Positions 12,130 through 24,163 of a stretch of DNA of 64,000 nt are shown here, piece after piece. A program made the position numbers and the translations under genes. Under the pieces are notes generated by a model. It was not told where the DNA came from, did not search any database, and saw only the letters and a list, made by a program, of their open reading frames with translations. Source of the stretch: Rhodamnia argentea (lineage: Eukaryota; Streptophyta; Magnoliopsida; Myrtales; Myrtaceae); contig NC_063152.1 in assembly GCF_020921035.1 (NCBI RefSeq), forward strand, positions 7,454,001 through 7,518,000. Reading direction: 5' to 3'. How positions within the stretch are numbered: the stretch's first letter is position 1; every line of letters begins with the position of its first letter.

Positions 12130-12900
12130 TTTCATAATAACATTAGCAAGCTTAAATTTTTTAATCTTTTTTAATTATATGTTAAATCCTAAGATCATAT
12201 AATATTGCATTGTTTTCTATTAATGTTATGTTAAAGATCATAAATCATAAAAAAATTGACTATTTTAGAACAAGAATACATAGTTACAGGTTATGGATTA
12301 TTAACAGTTTTTGAAATGAATTGTAATTATTAGTTATGATAACATCGCTTTAATTTATTATGATAATTAATGCCATGATTATTTAAGTTTGAAATTGAGT
12401 TATCTTACGATTGAAATTCCACTTAACTCAATAATCTAATATTTGAGAAATTAATTCTAGTACGGTTTGCTTATATACTGAGCATCACGCTTCATTCAAT
12501 ATAAATGACATGTCTGTGAAGAGTAGAAAAATCACTTAATATTTCTACTTATGATTAGAATATTAAACTAAAAAGATATGAAAAAACACTAATTCATCAT
12601 TGGACATTACATATTTAAGTACTTAAAATGTTTCAAGTGTTTCATATTAAATAAATAATCATAGAAGTGCCGCAAGACTAAAGAAACTTAAAATTTTGTG
12701 AGTAAAAAAATGTTAAAAATTGAAGCAGTCGAAGTCTGCTTTTTCAACAGGTGATAAGCAATCGACCCAAAAAAAAAAAAAAAGTGATAAGCTGCTAATG
12801 GGCAAATAGTAAGCTGCTTTAATGTCCTTAATTTATATTAAATTACATATTCACAAGTTTAAGCTGCTTAAATAGGTAATAACTATGTTAATTAGCTTCG
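12130..12900. other. Duplicated F-box intergenic spacer, no gene
   Basis: AT-rich. 12130-12500 resembles 42480-42905 and parts of 54300-54900, i.e. the spacer downstream of other F-box copies. 12740-12825 repeats phrases ('gataagctgctaatgggc') found just upstream of the WRAP53-like gene (8513-8550) and at 26135-26170. Confidence 0.6.
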
Positions 12901-13229
12901 TAATCATATAAGATACTTCTTTTTTCAGATAATTACCGGACAAGTCCTAAAAATTTGCTATCACAATTAGCTTGAATCACAAAGCTTGCATTTCATGCAT
13001 GCAAGTCCTCAAACATGCAACTTCGATGCGCCTGAAGCTTTTCTTAACTGCGTCAATTGTAGGTGGAGTGAAAACGTCACGTGACTTTTATTTTTATAAT
13101 ATCTCGTGCCTTTTAGAAAAAAAAGAAAAATGCCACGCAAAATACAGTTTAGTTCCCATTGCAAACTTTTTTTTTTCTCAGGAAAAAAAAAAAAAATCCT
13201 TTTAAACCAAGACACTCGTATTGGGAAAT

Positions 13230-13462
13230 GGATCCCCTAACATTGGAATCTATGTTAGGGGTAATATAACCCCCCATCAGACCGTCCATTTCCCATCGGA
13301 CTGTCAACAATCAATCAATTCAAATTTTGAGAAGGGGAAAATTTTGGGTGGGAAATTTTTTTTTTTAATTGACGCAATCGATTGTTAACCGTCCGATGGG
13401 AAATGAACGGACCAATGGGTGGTTATGTTACCCCTAACATGGATCCCCAATGTTAGGGGATC
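13230..13462. mobile_element. Long-TIR palindromic MITE, 233 bp
   Basis: Two inverted arms of roughly 93 and 100 bp (13230-13321 and about 13362-13462) begin and end with GGATCCCCTAACATTGG and contain ATGTTAGGGGTAA and CCGTCCATTTCCCATCGGAC, separated by about 40 bp of T/G-rich DNA. No target duplication could be fixed by eye. It lies 160 bp beyond the 3' end of FBX1. Confidence 0.8.
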
Positions 13463-13625
13463 AGAATCTACCGAGGTTTCTCCTAGAGAGATTTATATTT
13501 GCAACTAGAATAAAACTTGAAACAAGAGCAAATTAGGCACACGTTAAAAAACTAATACTGTCCCACTTACATGTAACTTTACTGTCAAAGTGTGGATACA
13601 AATGACCAGTGTAGTGCCCATGAGT

Positions 13626-15791
13626 TCAACAAGAAACCCGGTTGAAACGATAAACAAAGATAACCTCTGCATTTTGGGAAGCTCTTCGACAGCTGAGCAC
13701 ATTCTTGTTCATACCATATAGTTTCAATAGATCAGCGGCTTGAAGATGCTTTTGTACATGTCGAGTCAATCGAGCCTTGATGATCAACTTCTCCAGCGCG
13801 TGTGCATTTCCAAGAAGAAACTTAATCAAGGAGAGCAGATGATTCGATCCTAAACGATTGGCTTCGTAACCGATGATCTCAACTCTCTTGAGATGTTTCG
13901 CTAAACATTCAAAGCTCCCCTTCCTTGGGCACAAATAATCTTCTCCGTTGAAGTTAAAACGTCCTCTAGATTCGTCATCAAGCCCAAACTGCACGTGAAT
14001 ACCCCATTTAAGAAACTCACTTCGCATTAGATGTGGGTCCATGAGGAAAAGAAAATTCACTGCCTCGCTAAAATTTCAAACAAACAACCTTTATTTGTCC
14101 ACTGCAAATGGTAGTTTGTTTTACTTTATATGAGGTCTTAATCAATTTGAGCTCTTAAACTCGCGCCCACAATACAATATATTCTCTTTCTAGCTGCTCA
14201 TTGCTGACCTATTAGTTCAAGATCCAAACCTACATGGCAGCAATAGAACCTCCAGTACAGCACTGCAGTTACTTTGAAGACATGAACTAAAACAGGTGCA
14301 CATATGTTGAGTGCACTGACCAAAGTTACGTGCAATTTTCAATTGCCAAAACAAATAAGATTTTGGATTTGATAATCTTCATGTGCTTCTGAAGTTTTAA
14401 CTCACATTTGTGCGAAATAAAAGTCAGCTCAAGAAGTGAAATTAAAATATCATAGCAAATGAACAAACCTTAAACAGGATGTAGCCATCCAGGCATATGA
14501 GTAAATTTTCCAGGCATGGTAAACTACGTAGCAAGTGTGCTATCCAAGGGAAGTCCCAATGAGTAACTGGTGCATGCAGTGTCAAATTCTGACATTTTGA
14601 CAATGGAAATGGCACTCCTTCCATCTCCCAAGGAGACAAAATCTAAGCACATTGAGCCAGCAAAATAGAAAAATTTTGATTGTTATTTCTTTTCCTGTTC
14701 AGGATGAATAAAGACAAACAAAATTTACAGTCCATCCAAATACTCTATCCCTTGACCCTGTAGGTCGCTCTAGTGGGGCAACATACATTACTAAAACACT
14801 GCTAATCACAGATCCCATTCAAGGTAAAAAAAAACGGAGGTCGTACCTGGAAACACCGGCCGCAGGTGGCAATCGTAGGAACTCCCCGCAGCTTCTCCAG
14901 GAGTCCCTTTAAAAGATCCAGCATCCTCTCTCCACGAGACATAAGAAAATATAAGTTGGCTTCCACCAACGAAGAAACATTGTCAAGTCTGAACATGGGA
15001 TCATTAGGCAAAAACCCTGATATCCACAGTGACAGCAGATAACGGGCCCAAATTGTCTCCACTTTACAGGTCATGGGGTAGACGAGTATCAATTTTTTCA
15101 CACTCATTGAATCTATTCTGATGTTCTTCACGCCCTTGCACATGTGCAGCTCAAGGGACTCTAAAACCGGACTTCCCCTAACAATTTCCTCTAGGATATG
15201 ATCACTCAACTCCGCAAATGACATCGACAAGACCTTAAGACGAGGCCACCTAACAGTAGTGCCCAGCGAAAAGCGGCACTTTCTGAATTCCAGGCGTACC
15301 AACCAACTCAAGTGACACACGAACTGCGGCAAAGCGTACGAGAACAATGGCGTAGCAGCCGGCAACAGGCGGAGATCCTCCACGCGGCGTGCTGCCGCGA
15401 AGCAGAACCAGGAGTCGAACTTGGGTGAGTTGACCCCGTCGCACATGATGTGGAATCTCTTCACGGTCGGGGAGGTGCTCTGAAGCAGGACGCTGTCGAC
15501 AAAGGACGAGAAGTCCCTGGAACTGTGAGGCAGGTCATCACCAATCCCATCATTGAAGACGAGGTCGGTGGTAGAGGTCCAAGTGGACTGCCACCGCTTG
15601 GAGAGGATGCTGGTCTTGACTACATCTCGGAGGGTCAGGAACGAGAAGATGTGGTGGATCACGTCGTCTGGCAAGGCGCTGATGTCATCCCTACGGTTCA
15701 AAGGAGGAGGAGGTGGGATTCGTCTTGTACGATTCGGCCGGTCGCCGGGGGATTTGCAGTGGATGGCGCCGTGGACGGAGGTCTCCGCCAT
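13626..15791 (-). CDS. FBX1: F-box/LRR/FBD protein, the only fully open copy
   Basis: Predicted substrate receptor of an SCF (Skp1-Cullin1-F-box) E3 ubiquitin ligase. Exons: 15791-14847 (315 codons), 14642-14469 (58), 14063-13626 (145 plus stop), all phase 0, total 518 residues. The start ATG sits in the TCCGCCATGG context shared by its paralogues. Residues about 25-34 are proline-rich; the F-box is DDISALPDDVIHHIFSFL at about 35-52 followed by ILSKRWQSTWT. LRR-like strands follow, with the hallmark VRGSPVLESLELHMCKGVKN near residue 207. Exon 2 carries PLSKCQNLTLHAP and LLRSLPCLENLLI. Exon 3 is FBD-like: FECLAKHLKRVEIIGY, LIKFLLGNAHALEKLIIKA and the closing ASQNAEVIF. Exon 3 needs the second AG of an AGCGAG acceptor; the first would shift frame. 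Substrate unknown. The promoter region is shared with FBX4. Confidence 0.85.
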
Positions 15792-15960
15792 GGTCTAAAA
15801 ATCCTAGGGTTTCTATCCCGAGCTTTCGAGGCTTTTGACTTTCGCGTTTTATATTTAAATGGCATAATTCTTTTTTTTCTGTTGGGCGTATTTTTTGTTT
15901 TTCAATATATATAAGAATTTCTTTTGGGGTGACAAAGCAAGTGCTCAATGGTCAAGCAAT
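15792..15960 (-). promoter_or_regulatory. Proximal 5' region of FBX1, shared with FBX4
   Basis: The 5' flank contains 'ttttgactttcgcgttttatatttaaatggcataatt'-type sequence that recurs upstream of FBX4 at 28505-28590, including the TA-rich block and the downstream 'aagaattt..tt.ggtgac' phrase. FBX2, FBX6 and FBX7 share a different leader ('attctagggtttccgcgga'). No transcription start was determined; promoter identity is inferred from position and conservation. Confidence 0.35.
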
Positions 15961-17689
15961 TTTCCTACGAAAAACGGTGAAATTTTGATTCTTTTAGGCT
16001 CCGTTTAATTCTTTTAAGTCCGGCCGACCTTATATGGTCACGGGCTGACAAGCTCTCGCTTGCTCTCGTCTCCTTCAATCTCTCACCTGCTCATGCTCTC
16101 TCTCACTCGGTGGCTCCGTCCGGCGACGATCTCTTGCTCTCTCACCCCAGCCACGCGGAAGGAAGGAGGAGCACAAAGCAGCGGTATGATGATATTCCTG
16201 CGGTAGTTTTGGGCGTAGGATCGAGGTAAGTCTGAGTCTTGCAGTGGTTCCGCGATTTACTTGTGTTCATGTGGATGGAAGGACGAGCTAGCAGCGGCAC
16301 GGCGGATCGGTCCCGTGGTGGGCCTCTCGCGTAGGAGTCCAGGCAAGTAGATTTCTAATTCGTGTAACCCTCGGATCGTGGGTTTCGGCTTGTATATTGC
16401 CAATGTTCTTTGCATGTTACTTTTGTTGGTTTGCATGATATCCTAGAATGTCGGATGAGTGAAATTGAGAGATGATGAGAGTTCGGTGGGGTTGTCACGA
16501 AATGAGAACGAAGAAGAGGAAGAAGAAAAGAAGAAGAGGAAGAGGAGATGGTGGCTTGAAGGTTCCTATGCCACATGGGGAGGGAGGTGTCGTCCATGAA
16601 AGAAGAGAGAGGGGTGAGGTGCAATTTTTGCTCGGTCGGGTTCCAATTTCACATATTTTTTAACTCTATGGGGTCCAAATTATACCGTAGTGTATCCTCA
16701 AAAATATCGTTTTTACTACCGACTTGAGACCAATAAGTACCGATTCACTCATAACTTATGCTGGTGGAAAAATCGGTTCATTTCAGTACATGTCTCGTTT
16801 AAATATTCATCAATTGGAATCATATTTACACTAACCTTACTTTGATTTTTTTTTTATATAGATAGAGTAGTTATGAATAGATAGTGCTCTTATATAAAAC
16901 AAATAAACTTTTCTCCCTTTCACATGCCTTCGGATGAATTTTTTCTAATTAAAAAAAGGAATTAAAAAATAGAATTCATATTTTTTTATTTCTTCGGATT
17001 AAAAATACGAATATACAAAAAAATCAAAATAGTTATACTCTTATATATATAAATATTTTTTTCTAATTTTAATATACTACTTAACTATACTATTCTATTA
17101 GTTATAATAAACTATAATATTAGTTATACTAGGGCCATACGGACTCGAATTGTAGACCTTCTCGGTAAAACAGATCAAATCGATTATTATCAAAATGATT
17201 CGAACTGTTTCAAAGACTCAACATGCCTCTCTTTTTTCCATTTTGTTTGCATTGGGTTAATATCAATTAGTCCACTTATCTTTTTTCTTGCCGATAAGGA
17301 GATGGCTCCTTGCTCTGAATCATGATTTTTGGTTTCAACTCAAGAGCACTACCAGAGCGTTTCAAAGAAGGGTTATTTTGATGTGGGTTTGGTTCTTGCC
17401 GAGATTAACCTAGATAAGGAGATTTTTAGGGGATTTTTTATCCCATTAATTTACCACAATCAGTAGGAAGATTTCATCCATTGTCCGCTCTTTCCAGTAT
17501 TTGACGTACCACAGAAATGAAATTAGGAATATTAAATCTATATTAAAGAAAGTTTGAAGTTTTGAAGACAGGATATGCATTGTTATTTTACACATTGTGG
17601 TTAGTAACATTGATAAATTAATTTAAGAAACGGAAAGAGAGGGATTCAAACTACACCTTGCACCACTCGGCCAACTCTCCTGCAGAGGC
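15961..17689. other. Intergenic with a CT/GC-rich leader-like patch
   Basis: 16020-16380 is CT-rich then GC-richer, with two donor-like sites on the plus strand (gaggtaagtc near 16223, ccaggcaagt near 16340), reminiscent of untranslated exons, but no open frame follows. 16480-16640 is purine-rich, with a short low-complexity frame on each strand. 16840-17130 is very AT-rich. No gene supported. Confidence 0.4.
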
Positions 17690-18215
17690 TATGATGATCA
17701 TATCCTACAAAAAGGGCACAAAGTTCAATGAATGATGGCGGACATCATAATTCATCTTCATCAAAGTTATAATATCGAGGAAATCTATTGGGCAATTGGC
17801 TTCCCATAGAGGATATCTCTGATCCTAAACCTCTTCATTGTGGCCGAGGCCCACGGGCCAAAGCCATTTCTACCAAGGCGGAGAAGGCTCCGATGGATCG
17901 TCTTGCCAGTTTAAGCATCTTAGCGCACAAAGTTACAAACAAAAAAGGAGGCCGGCGGCAATAGTCAGGTGGATCGCCACCGCTTTGATAGGATGCAGTG
18001 TCTTAAAAATGTCTTCAATACGTCAAGAAGGATAGACGTGGCAGCTTATGGCTTCGCGCAAGGCGTCGTTGAAATCATGGAGATAAAATTTGTCAAGGTT
18101 CCTGCTTCGTTTCGTTTAGAAGGAGAAGGCTCGCTTCGTTTTGCAAGATTCGGTGGTTTCGCCATGAAAATTTGCCTTGGATTATGCCGTGGGCAGAGCT
18201 CTCGGCCATGAATTT
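17690..18215 (-). pseudogene. FbR1: 5'-end remnant of a diverged F-box gene
   Basis: The minus strand from the ATG near 18211 (MAESSAHG...) contains, in shifted frames, the F-box tail ILSKRWRST followed by a stop, then LVEMALARGPRP and MKRFRIRDIL, which align with LVDSVL...SPTVKRFHI of the FBX copies. Several frameshifts and stops; exons 2 and 3 absent. Its 5' end abuts the 3' end of FBX2. Related remnants are FbR2-FbR5. Confidence 0.6.
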
Positions 18216-18229
18216 CACTTCCCAGGTTT

Positions 18230-20466
18230 CTATGAGTCCTGCCACCAAAACAGCTTTGTAAAAAAGGACGCCTCTTTGAAAGAATGATTGAAGATGACTT
18301 CAGCATTTTGGGAACCTCTTCGATAGCTGAGCACATTTTGGCGTTCGCCAAGTAGTTCCCAAAGAACAGCGGCTTCATAGTGTCTTAGTCCATAATGCGC
18401 AGGCAATTCAGCCTTGATAATCAACTTCTCCAGAACAAGTGCTTCCTCAAGAAGAAACTTAATCATTGCGAGTAGATGTTTCGACCGAAAGCAATCAGCT
18501 CCAAAGCCGATTATCTCAACTCTCTTGAGATGTTTCGCCAAACATTCAAAGTTCCCCTTCCTTGAGCACAAAAAATCTTCTTCCTCAAAGTTATTCATGT
18601 AGCTCAAACTGCACATGAATACCCCATGTAAGAAATTTTGCACTAGATGTGTGGGTCCACAAGGATAAAAAAAAAAAAAATTCAACAGCTCACTAAAATA
18701 TCAAACAAACAACCTTCATTTGCCCACCGTAAATGCTAGTTAGTTTTACTTTGTATCGAGTCTTAATCAATTGGAGCTCTTAAAGTCGTCCACACAATAA
18801 AATATCTTCTCTTTCTAGGTGCTCATTGCTACCCTATTAGTTCAAGATCCAAACCTACATGGCAGCCAAAGAACCTCCAGTAAAACACTGCAGTTACTTT
18901 AGCTGCACAGATGTTATGTAGACTGACCAAAGTGTTTGAAGTTGATCATCTTCATGTGCTTCTAAAGCTTTAACTCACTGTTTAAAAATTTGTGCAAAAG
19001 AAAATTCAGCACAAGAAGCGAGATGAAAGTATCATAGCAAAGGAACAAACCAGCACGTTGCTGCGGGCAGCCAGGCGGATGTCTAATTTTTCAAGGCACG
19101 GTGAACTTCGTAGCAGGTGTGCTATCCCAGGAAGTTCCCAACGATGAACTGGTGCAAGTAGTGTCAAATTCTGACATTTTGACAATGGAGATGGCACTCC
19201 TCCCATCTCCCAAAGGGACAGAATCTAAGAACATTGAGCAAGCAACATAGAAAATTTTGACTATACTTTCTTTTCCTTTTTCCTGTTATAAGATGAATGA
19301 AGACTAACAAAAATTAAAGTCCATCCAAATACCTTATACCCTGACTCTGTCTCCAACGAGTTCACAATGATACATCTTGATGGCAGACTAGAATGCCACG
19401 GAGAGCTGTAGTTGCTCAACCGGGGCAACAAACAGCACTACAACAGTGCTAATCACCGACCGCATTCAACACGAGCAAGTCTTATAAAGGTAAAAATACT
19501 GAGCTCGTACCTGCAAACATGGACAGCCGATGGCGATTGCGGGAACTCCGCGCAGCTTCTCATAGAGTCCCTTGAAAACGTCACAGGGCATCCTCCTCAC
19601 AGGAGACTCGAGAAAATATAACTTGGCTTCAACCAAAGATGATACATCCTCAAGTATAAGCATGGAACTATTAGGCCAATACCCTGATACCCGCAGCGAC
19701 AGCAAATGCGGAGCCCAGAGTTTCCCCATGTTCGAGTACTCTACAATATCGCGGCGGAAGAGTACCAACTCTTTCACACTCGTTGAATCTATTCTAATGT
19801 TCTTCATCCCCCCGTCATACTCCAACTCGAGGGACTCTAAAACAGGGCTTCCCCTGAGAATTCCTTCCAAAATATCATCACTCAACTCAGCGTATTTTAT
19901 AGACAAGACCTTAAGACAAGGCCACCTGATATTAGTACCCGACGAAAAACAGCAGAAACGGACTTCCAGACCTACCAACCAACTCAAGCAACACACGAAC
20001 CGCGGCAGTGTGCACGAGAATAGCGAATCGCTCGGCCACAGGCAGAGATCGTCCACGCGGCGCGCCTCCGCCAAGCGGAGCCAGAAGTCAGGAGCCGGAA
20101 GTCAAGCTTGGGGGAGTTGGCCGCGTCGCACTTGAAGCCGATGACGTGGAACCTCTTCACCGTCGGGGAGGTGCTCTGGAGCAGGACGCTGTCGACGAGG
20201 GACGACAGTTTAAGGGGCTCGTGGTCTCCATTGAAGACGAGGTGCGCGGTGCTGGTCCAAATGGACTGCCAGCGCTTGGAGAGGACGCTGGTCTTGACAA
20301 CGTCCTCGAGCGGCAGAAATGAGAAGATGTGGTGGATCACGGCGTCCGGCAAGGCGCTGATGAGATCCCTAGGGCTCAAAGGAGGAGGAGGAGGAGGAGG
20401 AGGAGGAGCTCGGTTTCCTTCGGTGCGATTGGGCCTGTCGCCGCCGTGGACGGAGGTCTCCGCCAT
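18230..20466 (-). pseudogene. FBX2: F-box/LRR/FBD gene frameshifted by a 14-bp tandem duplication
   Basis: Exons by analogy with FBX1: 20466-19511, 19224-19051 (58 codons, open) and about 18691-18230 (open). Exon 1 starts MAETSVHG, has a run of nine prolines, then the F-box DLISALPDAVIHHIFSFL and SVLSKRWQSIWT. At 20077-20104 a 14-bp unit (ggagccagaagtca) is duplicated in tandem with one mismatch; 14 is not a multiple of three, so the frame shifts after SPKLDF. Downstream of it the LRR frame (RRVDDLCLWP ... GSPVLESLELEYDG ... CLQ) is open to the donor. Exon 3 has two compensating local shifts near its start but recovers DFLCSRKGNFECLAKHLKRV. Removing one 14-bp unit would make the model open throughout; as it stands it is a young pseudogene, or an assembly error. 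Confidence 0.8.
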
Positions 20467-20799
20467 GGGATTGAAATCCTAGGGTTTCCGCGGATTTTCC
20501 CGCTGATTCGAAGGATTTTACTTTTTCCCGTCTTTTTACACGACGACGTAGCAAGACGAAGGTGAAGGATAATCAAGTAATTTTCCTTTGCTTCATTAAA
20601 CAAGAAAAATTACCAAAAAAATAGAGTGAAAATTAGATGGCCTCGAATGTGAAAGATGAATTGGAAGGACAAAAACTAAATTTAAGCTAGTGAAAAAAGG
20701 GTGTTAATTAATCTATACTAATCATGTATAACTCGTTCCGTATGTATTTCATTCATCAAGCACTATGACAAATTTCCTAAATTCCTACATCCGTAACTC

Positions 20800-21240
20800 T
20801 ATTCCTTGTCAACCCCGCCATCGTAGTCGCCATACTCGTCACTCGCCCCTCTCTACATCCGAACATACTCTAGAGTCGCGCCACCTCCAACGGGTAAGGA
20901 ATTTTCGACATGATGTGTTTACACGGCGCCCAAATGAGCGTGCTTGGTTGAAGCTTAATCGATACCTTGTCATCAACAAAGGGGACATTGTTTAAACGCA
21001 TATAATAAGTACGCCGTCGCTTATTGAACCTTCCAACGCCTTTATTACATTCGTAGACACGTCAACACTTGCCTGGGTTGATACCACATGTTGTAGATAC
21101 ATTTTTTGGTTCGTGTAATAAATGTCGAAGCACATTTTTTTTTCGTGTGTGTGACAAGTAATATCTTAAATGCGTTAAGCATGTCGTAGTGTCTAAGACG
21201 CTTAATAAACTTGTCGTATTGGGGCTTTTATTTGAAGTTA
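20800..21240. repeat. Interspersed repeat R, copy 1
   Basis: Similar to 52300-52520, with shared phrases such as 'aattttcgacatgat', 'gagtcgcg' and 'ttgaagtttaataaa'-like text. Its right part (21160-21235, 'gcgttaagcatgtcgtag...ttaataaacttgtcgta') is similar to 25095-25170. Short frames only. Probably an old non-coding transposon; class undetermined. Confidence 0.55.
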
Positions 21241-21325
21241 GTTGTTTGCTTCTAGATTGGGTTTGTTTCGATTAGGTCCCAGCTGGGTGGGTATGAATCG
21301 TCGAAATCATTTCCCATAAATTGAA

Positions 21326-21383
21326 GAGGGAGAGAGAGAGAGATAAGAGAGAGAGAGAGAGAGAGATAAGAGAGAGAGAGATA
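21326..21383. repeat. (GA)n microsatellite with two GATAA interruptions
   Basis: Direct GA run interrupted twice by 'gataa'. Confidence 0.9.
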
Positions 21384-21449
21384 ACTTGTGTCGAATCCAT
21401 TTTTGACTCACCTAAACTCGACGAGGCTCGCCTATTTGATAGGTCTATA

Positions 21450-22895
21450 TAGGACAGACAATGGCTATTAAATCTAGCAACGAAAACTTCAAGATGGTAA
21501 GTAAATCTTTTTCCCTACGGAAAAATCCAAAGATTGGGACTTCGGCAAAAAATGAAGAACAAGAACAAGAAAAAAAAAACCCAATGGAGGATCTTCTAGG
21601 GCGCCCAATATTTTGATTGACTTAAGCACAATCACCAAGTCATCCGATAAGGCGAAGGGAAAAGCACAAGGAGGACGTCTATGATACCCTTAAAAAAAAA
21701 AAACTGCATCATCCTCCTCGGGAACTTCAAATCTTTGGTGCCCCGAAGAAGAAGCAGCTATTGGCGTAAACGGGTGAAAAGAGAAACCATTTGCTGTATC
21801 TGCATTATTGCGGAAGACAAGGAAATGTTCATAATCGAGCAAATCATATACAACTAAACATGATACGCATAAGTGGACAAGAAACCCTTGAATTATGAAG
21901 TATCGACCCGACGTGACACGAAATCCACCGGCCGTTTGAAGATCATACGTATGAACTAGACCATCCCGAAGGCAAAGACTGTTACAAAGAGTAGACAATT
22001 TTACGATATAGACTGTTAGAAAGAGTAGACAATTTTACGATATATATTCATTCTAAATGTAAAATTGGCATGATACCCGACCGCCTATACCAAGATGTCG
22101 ACCTAAAGGTTCAACATCAAAGTATATGCGCCGGTTGGTATCTTTAGATGATCGTCACAACCTATATAGTCAATTGAGGGGACAAAAGAAAGTCACTTCA
22201 ATGATTGGGAAAACAATAATGATAGCAAAAGCAAAACACTACGGTGGTTTTCACACAAATTGAGAACTTGAGACTGTGTTTGATCACGGGATAAAGACAG
22301 AATTGAGATGAAAATGTTTGTGCATTCATTTGGAGAGTGATTAGATATAAGAATTAGATATGTTCCCCTATCTTGTCCGGCATCACCAATTAACACACAT
22401 CCCATGTTAGCAAGTGCCTGGTTACTTGTTAGGTCACTGTGTCCGGAAAGAACAGGGCGGGATCATGCACTAACTCACCCTCCCTCAATCCCCCCTTTCA
22501 ATGAACCCCCCTCTTCCCTTTTCCTCTTTCGCCACAATCCCCACCCCCAATTCAAACCAAAGCCATTCCCTTCCACCTAAAAGAAAAGTTTTCCACGTTT
22601 ATCTTGTCCTTTGTTGTTCTTCTGGCTCGATAATTGGGTATATCCAATCCGATAGACTTTGCATATGCCAAAGACGACACCTTAAACATTCAAGCAAGTT
22701 CAAGACATGAAAATAGAATATCTTTCCATGATTATCACTATTAGTAGCATCTTAAACAAATTTGCATATCCTAGAGGCAACAAACGAATGCAATCACTCA
22801 TCATCACAAGGTAATTGTCCCAACTTTTATCCGATTAATAGATAACAAAAACTCTGAAAATGTCCAAATAAAATGCTCCCATCACACGCCATTGC

Positions 22896-22950
<55 letters not shown>

Positions 22951-24163
22951 TAGGGAGTCATTATATATATTTCCAAGAAAAAAAAGAGAAGGTTTAGAGC
23001 ATTATACCTTTCGTCCTCAAGTATACAAGTAGTTTCCATCTTTCCAGAATAACACCTGAAATTGCAAGCTTATCACCCAATAATTTCTTGAGAAATAACC
23101 ATCACATCGTGGAAATCCAATCATCCGGCACTTACCTAGGTAACCCCACCTTGTTGACCATGTAAAATGCATAAGAGTTCCATGCTATCTTCTCTGTAGA
23201 TTGCGGTAGTCTGGCCGTTGGAGAGAAAGCAATGGCGGATATGATACCCGCCCAAAAGCAATAGAGAGTAAGATACCCAATTCTTTCCTTTTCTCTTGTG
23301 ATCGCAATATTATCTTGAATCATTATAAAATTAACAAGGAAATCCAAGGCACTTAGGAGATCTGCTATTTTCCTTTGCATGCATCGCACATCAGCCCCAC
23401 CGCAAAATAAAACAGAAAAGTCAGCCTTACAATCCAAAGTAATCCTTTGAAGTTGAAACACTCAATTTTTCTCCTCTGCAGTCCCTCTAAATCCTATTTT
23501 ATTTAACTTGTTTGACAAACATACAAAAATAGCTAATCCAGGACAAGCACAACAACGCACCTGTTTGACCTTCTTTGTTTCCTTGAAGTGTTTGAGTGCT
23601 TCTCAAAATCTTTACCAGGGAGATGTACATCAAACACTCTTATGGATTCGTTATATCCAGAAAGTTCCTACACATGAACAAAGGATGTAGGTTGAAACTT
23701 TTATAGACTTAAAATGCAATAGACCTTATGTAAAGAGAAAAAGTAAATCATTTATGATAACCGCAAAAACCACTAAGCAACCAAACACCGACATTCCGAA
23801 ATTCGGTTAGCGGCGCATAACATACATCACCAAATACTGATTTCTTTCAACAATAGAAGGTAAAGTAATGTACGATTTCCTACGAAAATTTCGAGGCGAA
23901 TTAGAGTGCACTGTTGACATGAGGGAATTCGGGAGTCTTCAAAATGGAATGTTAAACTTACTCGTTCCCCGCAGGATTAAATGTAATTGAAAATGCAGCT
24001 GTAATTTCATCCACAGCATCAAAAGCCCCGTATGTGCAACGTAGCTGCAATGTCAAGTCCACAAGTCAATAAAATTTCCTTGTTTCTTTTCAAGACAATT
24101 AAAAACGAAGCTGCATTCGGAAGATTGTAAAGGAGAAGCTAAGGGGTATGCAGACAACAGAGT
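21450..24163 (-). pseudogene. Decayed partial duplicate of the WRAP53-like locus (copy C)
   Basis: Collinear with about 4220-7310 of the parent gene, introns included. Blocks: exon 13 near 21700-21818 (AASSSGHQRFEVPEEDDAVF, no stop), exon 12 near 21910-21975 with a mutated acceptor, exon 11 near 22070-22160, exon 10 deleted (join near 22230), exon 9 at 23003-23056 with a stop after LYT, exon 8 near 23125-23250 with a deletion, exon 7 near 23561-23670, exon 6 near 23961-24045. At both sites where the parent gene is damaged (exon 7 insertion, exon 13 TGA) this copy keeps the family-like sequence. Exons 14 and 1-5 are missing. Its right edge joins FBX3 directly. Confidence 0.87.
22898..22947. 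repeat. (GA)25 microsatellite
   Basis: 50 bp uninterrupted GA in the copy-C intron, at the site homologous to 6039-6051 and 10733-10754. Confidence 0.95.

Noticed and set aside
14067..14072. First AG (TTTTAG) as acceptor of FBX1 exon 3
   Set aside because: Gives the wrong frame in FBX1 and an immediate TGA in FBX2, FBX4 and FBX6; the second AG restores the FBD frame in all.
15450..15914. 154-codon plus-strand frame over FBX1
   Set aside because: Antisense of the F-box exon; similar mirror frames appear over FBX2, FBX4 and FBX6 as a by-product of sense codon usage.
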